This document shows positions 28,571 to 35,592 of a stretch of DNA of 64,000 bases, piece by piece. The stretch lies in NCBI RefSeq assembly GCF_013385425.1, contig NZ_JACAQA010000041.1, positions 95,736-159,735 on the forward strand, read 5' to 3'. The notes beneath the pieces were generated by a model. It saw only the letters and a program-made list of their open reading frames with translations. It was not told the DNA's origin and ran no database searches. The stretch's first letter is position 1. Each line of letters opens with the position of its first letter. A program made the position numbers and the translations under genes. This DNA is from Pseudomonas gingeri (GTDB lineage Bacteria > Pseudomonadota > Gammaproteobacteria > Pseudomonadales > Pseudomonadaceae).

Positions 28571-29959
28571 TCATTCGAGTTCGTCGCTGGCGGCGGTGCC
28601 GACGCTGTCGAAGCTCAAACCGTGTTTGCGCAGCTTGTCGTGCAGGGTCTTGCGCGGAATACCCAAGGCTTCGGCCAGGCTGCGCAGCGAGCCGTGAGCG
28701 CGCGCCAGTTCGGCGGCGATCAGGGATTTCTCGAAGTGCTCCACCTGCTCGCTCAAGTTGCCGCCCGGGTGCCCGGCAATGTTCGTATCGAGATTTTCCG
28801 GCGTGTTGTCCAGGGCCAGTTCCAGGCCCAGGGCGAAGCGCTCCGCGGCATTTTGCAGTTCGCGGACATTGCCCGGCCAGGTATGCCGCAACAGCAGGCC
28901 GCGTTGCGCCGGTTGCAGGGTATGGGGCGGCAGGCCGTGGCGCGCGCTGGCTTCGTCGGCAAAGTGCTGGAACAGTATCAGCGCGTCTTCACCGCGTTCG
29001 CGCAGGGGCGGAATCCGCAGCGGCGCGACATTCAGGCGGTAGTACAGGTCAGCCCGGAAGCGCCCCTGGTCTGCCGCCTGGCGCAGGTCTTCCTTGGTGG
29101 CGGCGATCACGCGGATATCCAGGGGGATCTGCTGGTTGCCGCCGAGGCGTTCGACCACCCGCTCCTGCAACAGCCGCAGCAGCTTGACCTGTACGTCCAG
29201 GCTCATGCTTTCGATTTCATCGAGGAACAGGGTGCCGCCATTGGCGAATTCGAACTTGCCGATCCGGCGTTTCTGCGCCCCGGTAAAGGCCCCCGGTTCA
29301 TGGCCGAAGAGCTCGCTTTCCACCACCGACTCGGCCAGGGCCCCGGCGTTGATCGCCACAAAGGGACCGTTGCGGCGGTTCGACAGGTCGTGCAGCGCCC
29401 GCGCCACGACCTCCTTGCCGGCGCCGGTCTCGCCGAGGATCAACACATCGGCGCGGGTCGCCGCCAGGGCGCCGATCTGTTCGCGCAGGCGCAGCATCAG
29501 CGGCGAGTGCCCGACCAGTCGCGCACTGAGTTCCTGGCGGTCACTCAACGCCAGGCGCAGGCTGCGGTTGTCCAGTACCAGGCGGCGCCAGGCCAGGGCC
29601 CGGCGTACGCTGTCGAGCAAAGCGTCGCTGGCGAAGGGCTTCTCGAGGAAGTCATAGGCGCCGGCCCGCATGGCCTCTACGGCCAGGGGCACATCGCCGT
29701 GACCGGTGATCAGCAGCACCGGCAGTTCCGGGTCCTGGTCATGCAGCTCCTTGAGCAGCTCCAGGCCATCCATGCCCGGCATGCGGATGTCGCTGACGAT
29801 CACGCCTGGCCAGTCGCGCTCGATCTGCGCGGCCAGGCCCTGGGCTTCGGCCAGCGGCAGGATCTTCAGGCCGGCCAGGTCCAGGGTCTGGCTCAGGGCC
29901 TGGCGCAGGTGGGGATCGTCGTCGATCAGCACCACCTGGATCTGGTGGTCGATTTTCAT
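28571..29959 (-). CDS. dctD: DctD, sigma-54-dependent C4-dicarboxylate response regulator
   Basis: 462 residues. Receiver domain with Asp57 (VIVSDIRMPGMDG), AAA+ domain with Walker A GETGAGKE and the sigma-54 contact loop GAFTGA, then a Fis-type HTH (LRSLAEALGIPRKTLHDKLRKHGL). With DctB it activates dicarboxylate uptake genes such as dctA from RpoN promoters. Neither dctA nor dctPQM is in the window. Its start overlaps the dctB stop by four bases. Confidence 0.93.
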   Translation of the reverse strand: MKIDHQIQVVLIDDDPHLRQALSQTLDLAGLKILPLAEAQGLAAQIERDWPGVIVSDIRMPGMDGLELLKELHDQDPELPVLLITGHGDVPLAVEAMRAGAYDFLEKPFASDALLDSVRRALAWRRLVLDNRSLRLALSDRQELSARLVGHSPLMLRLREQIGALAATRADVLILGETGAGKEVVARALHDLSNRRNGPFVAINAGALAESVVESELFGHEPGAFTGAQKRRIGKFEFANGGTLFLDEIESMSLDVQVKLLRLLQERVVERLGGNQQIPLDIRVIAATKEDLRQAADQGRFRADLYYRLNVAPLRIPPLRERGEDALILFQHFADEASARHGLPPHTLQPAQRGLLLRHTWPGNVRELQNAAERFALGLELALDNTPENLDTNIAGHPGGNLSEQVEHFEKSLIAAELARAHGSLRSLAEALGIPRKTLHDKLRKHGLSFDSVGTAASDELE

Positions 29960-31770
29960 ACACTCGAGTCCTCGGGTGGTTGCAAGCTGACCCCGGGCGC
30001 GCCGGCGCGCATCCGCAGGGTGATCAAGGCGCCGCCGTCGCGGTGGTTGGCAAACAGTAACTCGCCACCGAAGGCGCGCATCAGCGAATCGCAGATCGCC
30101 AGCCCCAGGCCCAGGCCTTGGGTCCGCGTCTTGGTGGTGTAGAACGGCTCGCCGGCGCGGTCCAGGGCTTCCAGGCAGAAGCCCGGGCCATTGTCGCGAA
30201 TCGTCAGGCTGACGCCCTGTTCGGAAGATTGCGCACTCAGCCAGAGCTTACGCGGCGGGCCCTTCTCAGTCAGGGCATCGAGGGCGTTGGCCAGCAGATT
30301 ACCGAGCACCTGGCGTAGCCGGGTTTCGCCGGCCTGGACCCACAGGGCCGCCGCCGGCAGGTCGCGGATCAGTTCGACTTCCATGGCCCGCCGGCGCTTG
30401 GCCAGCAAGGCCAGGGCGTCGTCCAGGGCCGGCTGCAGGGCCACGCTTTCCGGGGCATGTCGGTCGCGGCGGGCGAAGGCGCGCAGGTGGGCGATGATCG
30501 AGGCCATGCGCCCGGTCAGTTCGCTGATCAGCTTGAGGTTGCCGCGGGCGTCGTCGGTGCGTTGGTGGTCGAGCAGCACTTCGGCGTTTTCCGCGTAGCT
30601 GCGGATCGCCGCCAGCGGCTGGTTGAGTTCGTGGCTGATACTCGCCGACATGGTGCCCAGGGCCGAAAGCTTGCCCGCCTGGACCAGGTCATCCTGGGCG
30701 CGCACCAGTTCCTGCTGGGCGTGTTCGCGCTCCAGCACTTCCTGTTTGAGACGGCGGTTGAGTCCTTCCAGGTCGCTGGTCCGTTCGGCCACGCGCATTT
30801 CCAGCTCGCGCCGGGCCTTGGCCTCGAAGGCGATCCGCTCCAGGTAATGGCGGCGCCGTTGCATCATCAGGCCGAGCAGCAGCATCAGCACCAGCAGGGT
30901 TGCGCCGCCGACCGCGACGACGGTGCGCACCGGACGGTCGACCAGGGTCCGCGGCGCGAGAATGCTCACGTTCCAGCCGGTTTCCTCGATCTGCTGGGTC
31001 TGGGTCAGCCAGGCATCGGGGTTGATGTTCAAGGGCTGGGGATTGCGGGTCGGGTAAGGTTGCACGGCGGTGATCGCATCGCGTTCCTGTTCGCTGAGCA
31101 CGCGGGTCGAGCGGAAGCGCCATTCGGAGTGCGAGGTGAGAATGACCACGCCGTTATGGTCGGTCATCATCAACTGCTCCGGGGTCCTGCCCCAGAGGCT
31201 TTCGGTGCGGTCCAGATCAACCTTGACCACCAGCACGCCGATGATCTTTTGCCCTTCATGCACGGCCGCGGCAAAGAAGTAGCCGCGTTTGCCCGACGTG
31301 GTGCCGAGACCGAAGAAACGCCCCAGGCGCCCGGCCATGGCTTCGGTGAAGTAGGGGCGGAAGGCGAAGTTGCGATTGACGAAGCTGTCGTGTTTGTCCC
31401 AGTTGGAGGCCGCCAGGGTCTTGCCGTTGGTGTCCATCAGGTACATCACTTCGGCGCCGGTCTGGGCGCAGATACTCTCCAACAGGTTGTTGGCATTGGT
31501 CAGGCGCAGGCTCTGGTCCGGCTCTGCCAGGGCGTCGCGCAGGGCCGGCAGGTCGCCGAGGATTTGCGGCAGGACCTCATAGCGGTGCAGGGTACCCAGC
31601 AGGTTGGCGACATAGAGGTCGAGGGTCTGGCGGTTCTGGCTGACCAGTTCGTTGCGGTAGTAGCGCTCGGCCAGGTGCTCCAGCGGCCACAGCAGCGGCG
31701 CCAGGCACAGGAACAGCAGGGCGAGGCTGCGCCAGCGGGGTCTGCGGGGAAGGGTGGGGCTCGTGATCAT
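29956..31770 (-). CDS. dctB: DctB, C4-dicarboxylate sensor histidine kinase
   Basis: 604 residues. TM1 (SLALLFLCLAPLLWPL), a periplasmic double PDC/Cache sensor domain (residues ~35-285, with the dicarboxylate-sensing region RNFAFRPYFTEAM), TM2 (VVAVGGATLLVLMLLLGLMM), a coiled-coil linker, the H box SASISHELNQPLAAIRSYAENAE and an HATPase domain (LLANALDAL, DNGPGF, GLGLGLAI). It senses succinate, fumarate and malate and phosphorylates DctD. Confidence 0.93.
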   Translation of the reverse strand: MITSPTLPRRPRWRSLALLFLCLAPLLWPLEHLAERYYRNELVSQNRQTLDLYVANLLGTLHRYEVLPQILGDLPALRDALAEPDQSLRLTNANNLLESICAQTGAEVMYLMDTNGKTLAASNWDKHDSFVNRNFAFRPYFTEAMAGRLGRFFGLGTTSGKRGYFFAAAVHEGQKIIGVLVVKVDLDRTESLWGRTPEQLMMTDHNGVVILTSHSEWRFRSTRVLSEQERDAITAVQPYPTRNPQPLNINPDAWLTQTQQIEETGWNVSILAPRTLVDRPVRTVVAVGGATLLVLMLLLGLMMQRRRHYLERIAFEAKARRELEMRVAERTSDLEGLNRRLKQEVLEREHAQQELVRAQDDLVQAGKLSALGTMSASISHELNQPLAAIRSYAENAEVLLDHQRTDDARGNLKLISELTGRMASIIAHLRAFARRDRHAPESVALQPALDDALALLAKRRRAMEVELIRDLPAAALWVQAGETRLRQVLGNLLANALDALTEKGPPRKLWLSAQSSEQGVSLTIRDNGPGFCLEALDRAGEPFYTTKTRTQGLGLGLAICDSLMRAFGGELLFANHRDGGALITLRMRAGAPGVSLQPPEDSSV

Positions 31771-31808
31771 GAAGAGAATGCGCCGGTAGAGTCCGACGCA
31801 TTATGGGG

Positions 31809-32031
31809 TAGGGCACGCAATCAATAAATGACGGTCGCGCCGTCGCCCCTTCAATAGCGGCGTGACTCACGTGATTTCGGGTGGGGGCTTAGGCCCTGCG
31901 GGTTGAAACTGTGGTCGCGCCAGGCTGCGTTGCGGGACTTGGAGGGGCGGCAAGCATCTCCTGCGTCCCGCGCCTTGCCTGGCACGACCACAGCTCCAAC
32001 GCGATCCGTCCTTTATTGATTGCGTGCCCTA
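31809..32031. mobile_element. 223-bp MITE-like inverted-repeat element
   Basis: Both ends carry the same 20 bp in inverted orientation: TAGGGCACGCAATCAATAAA (31809-31828) and its exact complement (32012-32031). The match continues inward with one indel for about 11 bp. A second inverted pair (31909-31925 and 31977-31993, 16 of 17 bases) and a third (GCGGGAC/GTCCCGC) are nested inside, so the whole folds into a long hairpin. It has no coding capacity. Each end shows the dinucleotide TA, the usual target duplication of IS630/Tc1-mariner-type elements. It sits between dctB and rfbD. Confidence 0.7.
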
Positions 32032-32913
32032 GCCCTGCTCTGCAAGACACTCGCGTAATGCGGTGTGCCAGTCGGGCTGGGCAACCTGCCATTCGCGCAA
32101 CAGGCGGCTGCAATCCAGGCGCGAGTTCAGCGGCCGGCGGGCAGGCGTCGGGTAGGCGCTGGAGGGGATGGCTTCGATCAGGGCGCAGGGCTTGTTCAGG
32201 GCCAGCAGTTGCTCGCCGATGGCCTGGGCAAAACCGAACCAGGAGGTTTCACCGCTGGCGGTCAGGTGATAGGTGCCCCAGGCCCCGGCGTGGCCGGCCT
32301 GCCAGCGTTCGATCAGGGCCCGGGTGCTGTTGGCGATGGTGCCGGCCCAGGTCGGCGCGCCGATCTGGTCGGCGACGATGCGCAGCTCCGGCTTTTCCTG
32401 CAACAACCGTTGCATGGTCAACAGGAAATTGCGCCCGTGATTGGAGTAGACCCAACTGGTGCGCAGGATCAGGTGCTGGCCCCGGGCTGCGGCGATGGCC
32501 CGTTCGCCGGTCAGCTTGCTGTCGCCGTAGACGCTCAACGGGTGGGTCGGGTCGTCTTCGGTGTAGGGTTCTTCCTTGCTGCCGTCGAACACATAGTCGG
32601 TGGAATAATGGATCAGCGGCACGCCCAGGTGGGCGGCTTCCTGGGCGAAGATGCCCGGCGCCGTGGCGTTGATGGCGAATGCCAGGTCGGGTTCGCTTTC
32701 GGCCTGGTCGACGGCGGTGTAGGCCGCCGCGTTGATGATCAGGTCGGGGCGCAGGGCGCGGACCTGTTGGCGAATCTGCTCCGGGTGCGCCAGGTCGAGC
32801 TGGTCGCGGCCCAGGACAATCAGTTCGCCCAGATCGGCGAGCCGCTGTTGCAGTGCGCGGGAGACTTGGCCGTGCTGGCCGCTGATAAGGATTTTCAGGG
32901 CTGAAGTACTCAT
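32029..32913 (-). CDS. rfbD: RfbD (RmlD), dTDP-4-dehydrorhamnose reductase
   Basis: 294 residues. NAD(P)-binding GQHGQVSRAL at the N terminus, NAAAYTAVDQAE, the STDYVFDG loop and the catalytic YGDSK. It makes the last step to dTDP-L-rhamnose. It overlaps rfbC by four bases. Its TAG stop lies in the terminal inverted repeat of the MITE-like element, so the present C terminus may have been set by that insertion. Confidence 0.94.
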   Translation of the reverse strand: MSTSALKILISGQHGQVSRALQQRLADLGELIVLGRDQLDLAHPEQIRQQVRALRPDLIINAAAYTAVDQAESEPDLAFAINATAPGIFAQEAAHLGVPLIHYSTDYVFDGSKEEPYTEDDPTHPLSVYGDSKLTGERAIAAARGQHLILRTSWVYSNHGRNFLLTMQRLLQEKPELRIVADQIGAPTWAGTIANSTRALIERWQAGHAGAWGTYHLTASGETSWFGFAQAIGEQLLALNKPCALIEAIPSSAYPTPARRPLNSRLDCSRLLREWQVAQPDWHTALRECLAEQG

Positions 32914-33455
32914 TCGAACAAGTCGGCCTCGTGCAGGGTTTTACCGTTCAGGTCCTTGGCCGACAGCTGGGGGACACCGGCGAACTCCCAGTCGATGGCC
33001 AGGCTTGGATCGTCCCAGCGAATGCAGCGTTCGGCGCTGGGGGTGTAGTAGTCGGTGGTCTTGTAGAGGAACTCGGCGGACTCGCTGAGGACCACGAAGC
33101 CGTGGGCGAACCCCTCGGGTATCCACAGTTGGCGGTTGTTTTCGGCGGACAGGCGCACCGCCACCCACTGGCCGAAATGGGGTGAGCTGCGGCGAATGTC
33201 CACGGCCACATCCAGTACTTCGCCGGCAATCACCCGCACCAGCTTGCCCTGGGTGTTTTCCAACTGGTAATGCAGGCCGCGCAGGACCCCTTGCTGCGAG
33301 CGCGAATGGTTGTCCTGGACGAACGAAACGTCGAGTCCCGTCGCGTCCTGGAACGTCCGGGCATTGAAGCTTTCATAGAAAAAACCGCGCTCGTCGCCAA
33401 AGACCTTGGGTTCGAGGATCAGCACCCCCGGCAGACGGGTCGGCGTTGCTTTCAT
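32910..33455 (-). CDS. rfbC: RfbC (RmlC), dTDP-4-dehydrorhamnose 3,5-epimerase
   Basis: 181 residues, cupin fold. Family motifs: EPKVFGDERGFFYESFN, FVQDNHSRSQQGVLRGLHYQ (with the catalytic His) and WIPEGFAHGFVVLSESAEFLYKTTDYY. It epimerises C3 and C5 of the RfbB product. It overlaps both neighbours by four bases. Confidence 0.95.
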   Translation of the reverse strand: MKATPTRLPGVLILEPKVFGDERGFFYESFNARTFQDATGLDVSFVQDNHSRSQQGVLRGLHYQLENTQGKLVRVIAGEVLDVAVDIRRSSPHFGQWVAVRLSAENNRQLWIPEGFAHGFVVLSESAEFLYKTTDYYTPSAERCIRWDDPSLAIDWEFAGVPQLSAKDLNGKTLHEADLFE

Positions 33456-34327
33456 CGGTGTTCTCCCGCGACGGTATACAGGTATTGCCCATAACCGGTC
33501 TTGCCGAAGTATTTGGCCCGCTCCAGCAGATACTCACGGTCGATCCAGCCGTTCTGGTAGGCGATCTCTTCCAGGCAGGCGACTTTCAGGCCCTGGCGAT
33601 GCTCGATGGTCTGCACGTACTGCGAGGCTTCCAGCAGGCTGTCGTGGGTGCCGGTATCGAGCCAGGCAAAGCCGCGCCCGAAGCGTTCGACATGCAGGTC
33701 GCCGCGCTTGAGGTAGGCGTTGTTGACGTCGGTGATTTCCAGCTCGCCGCGAGGCGAAGGCTTGACCGCCTTGGCCACCTTGATGACGTCGTTGTCATAG
33801 AAATACAGGCCGGTGACCGCATAGCTGGACTTCGGCTGGGCCGGTTTTTCCTCGATGGAAAGGGCACGACCTTCGCTGTCGAAATCGATCACACCGAAGC
33901 GTTCCGGGTCCTTGACCCAGTAGCCGAAGACCGTCGCACCGCTCGGCCGGCGCGCGGCGTGTTTCAACTGGTCGCCAAAATGCTGGCCGTGGAAGATGTT
34001 GTCGCCCAGGATCAGGCACACCGGATCGTCGCCGATAAAGTCTTCCCCGATCAGGAACGCCTGGGCCAGACCGTCCGGAGACGGTTGCTCGGCGTAGCTC
34101 AGGTGCACCCCGAACTGGCTGCCGTCGCCCAGCAGGTTGCGGTACTGCGGCAGATCCTGGGGCGTGGAAATCACCAGGATTTCGCGGATACCGGCCAGCA
34201 TCAGCACCGAGATCGGGTAGTAGATCATCGGTTTGTCGTAGATCGGCAGCAACTGCTTGGAAACGCCGAGGGTAATCGGGTGCAGTCGGGTGCCAGAGCC
34301 ACCCGCGAGGACAATGCCTTTCATCAT
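33452..34327 (-). CDS. rfbA: RfbA (RmlA), glucose-1-phosphate thymidylyltransferase
   Basis: 291 residues. The nucleotide-binding signature is GIVLAGGSGTRLHPITLGVSKQLLPIYDKPMIYYPIS, with ILGDNIFHG and the sugar-binding region after it. It joins glucose-1-phosphate and dTTP to dTDP-glucose, the first step of the pathway. ATG codons at 34327 and 34324 are both possible. It overlaps rfbB by four bases. Confidence 0.95.
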   Translation of the reverse strand: MMKGIVLAGGSGTRLHPITLGVSKQLLPIYDKPMIYYPISVLMLAGIREILVISTPQDLPQYRNLLGDGSQFGVHLSYAEQPSPDGLAQAFLIGEDFIGDDPVCLILGDNIFHGQHFGDQLKHAARRPSGATVFGYWVKDPERFGVIDFDSEGRALSIEEKPAQPKSSYAVTGLYFYDNDVIKVAKAVKPSPRGELEITDVNNAYLKRGDLHVERFGRGFAWLDTGTHDSLLEASQYVQTIEHRQGLKVACLEEIAYQNGWIDREYLLERAKYFGKTGYGQYLYTVAGEHR

Positions 34328-35406
34328 GCCAAGAGTTCCTTATGGTCAAGCGCGCCGAGGCGCTCTCCTTGATAGCTACCATCCTGGACGCGACGGCACC
34401 ATTCCAGGTTCTCCAGATACCACTGCACGGTCTTGCGCAGACCGCTTTCGAAGGTTTCCTCAGGGGTCCAGCCCAGCTCGCGCTCGATCTTGCCGGCGTC
34501 GATGGCATAGCGCAGGTCGTGGCCCGGGCGATCCTTGACGAAGGTGATCAGGTCGGCGAATTTTTCCACGCCGGCCGGGCGCGTCGGCGCCAGCTCTTCC
34601 AGCAGGCCGCAGATCCCGCGTACCACATCGATATTCTTCTGCTCGTTATGGCCGCCGATATTGTAGGTCTCGCCCACCACGCCGTCGGTCACTACCTTGA
34701 ACAGGGCGCGGGCGTGGTCTTCGACATACAGCCAGTCGCGCACTTGCAGACCGTCGCCATATACCGGCAGCGGCTTGCCGGCCAGGGCGTTGAGGATCAC
34801 CAGCGGGATCAGCTTTTCCGGGAAGTGGAACGGGCCGTAGTTGTTCGAGCAGTTGGTCAGCAGCACCGGCAGGCCATAGGTGCGGTGCCAGGCGCGGACC
34901 AGGTGATCGGACGCCGCCTTGCTCGCGGAGTACGGCGAGCTGGGGGCGTACGGGGTGGTCTCGGTGAACAGGTCATCGACGCCATGCAGGTCGCCATACA
35001 CTTCGTCGGTGGAAATATGGTGGAAGCGGAACGCGCTTTTCTCGGGTTCGGGCAGTTTCGACCAGTAGCCACGGGCGGCTTCCAGCAGGCTGTAGGTGCC
35101 GACGATATTGGTCTGGATAAAGTCCGACGGGCCGTCGATGGAGCGGTCGACGTGGGATTCGGCTGCCAGGTGCATGATGGCATGGGGTTCGAAGCGCGCC
35201 AGCACCGCGCTGACGGTGGCCTGGTCGACGATATCGGCCTGGACGAACTCATAGCGACTGTCCGTGGCGATGCTGCTCAGTGATTCCAGGTTGCCGGCGT
35301 AGGTGAGCTTGTCCAGGTTAAGGACCTCGTGCCCGGTGTGGCGGATCAGGTGCCGGATCAGGGCCGAGCCAATAAAACCGGCGCCGCCGGTGACTAGAAT
35401 TCGCAT
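34324..35406 (-). CDS. rfbB: RfbB (RmlB), dTDP-glucose 4,6-dehydratase
   Basis: 360 residues, short-chain dehydrogenase fold. NAD motif TGGAGFIGSALIRHLI, the catalytic loop HISTDEVYGDL and YSASKAASDH. It is the first gene of the four-gene rfbBACD operon, whose product dTDP-L-rhamnose feeds lipopolysaccharide, rhamnolipid or other glycan synthesis. Confidence 0.95.
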   Translation of the reverse strand: MRILVTGGAGFIGSALIRHLIRHTGHEVLNLDKLTYAGNLESLSSIATDSRYEFVQADIVDQATVSAVLARFEPHAIMHLAAESHVDRSIDGPSDFIQTNIVGTYSLLEAARGYWSKLPEPEKSAFRFHHISTDEVYGDLHGVDDLFTETTPYAPSSPYSASKAASDHLVRAWHRTYGLPVLLTNCSNNYGPFHFPEKLIPLVILNALAGKPLPVYGDGLQVRDWLYVEDHARALFKVVTDGVVGETYNIGGHNEQKNIDVVRGICGLLEELAPTRPAGVEKFADLITFVKDRPGHDLRYAIDAGKIERELGWTPEETFESGLRKTVQWYLENLEWCRRVQDGSYQGERLGALDHKELLA

Positions 35407-35592
35407 ATCGGTGTGCCTTCTTCCTTAAGCAGACTCAAGCTGGATGGAGCATAGCTTGTGGGCAGGCGTTCAGCGGTGCAAGTGTCATGGCGATGTATCC
35501 ATCTTCAGACGGCTGGCTTTAGTGCCGTACTTGCGTCTTGGCGGCACCAATGGCGATATAGGCAGCCAATAAAAACTTCAGGGAGTTGTTCC

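Noticed and set aside
31809..32031. Large transcription terminator or small RNA between dctB and rfbD
   Set aside because: The terminal perfect repeats, TA at both ends and lack of a T-run fit a mobile element better. A transcript from it cannot be excluded.
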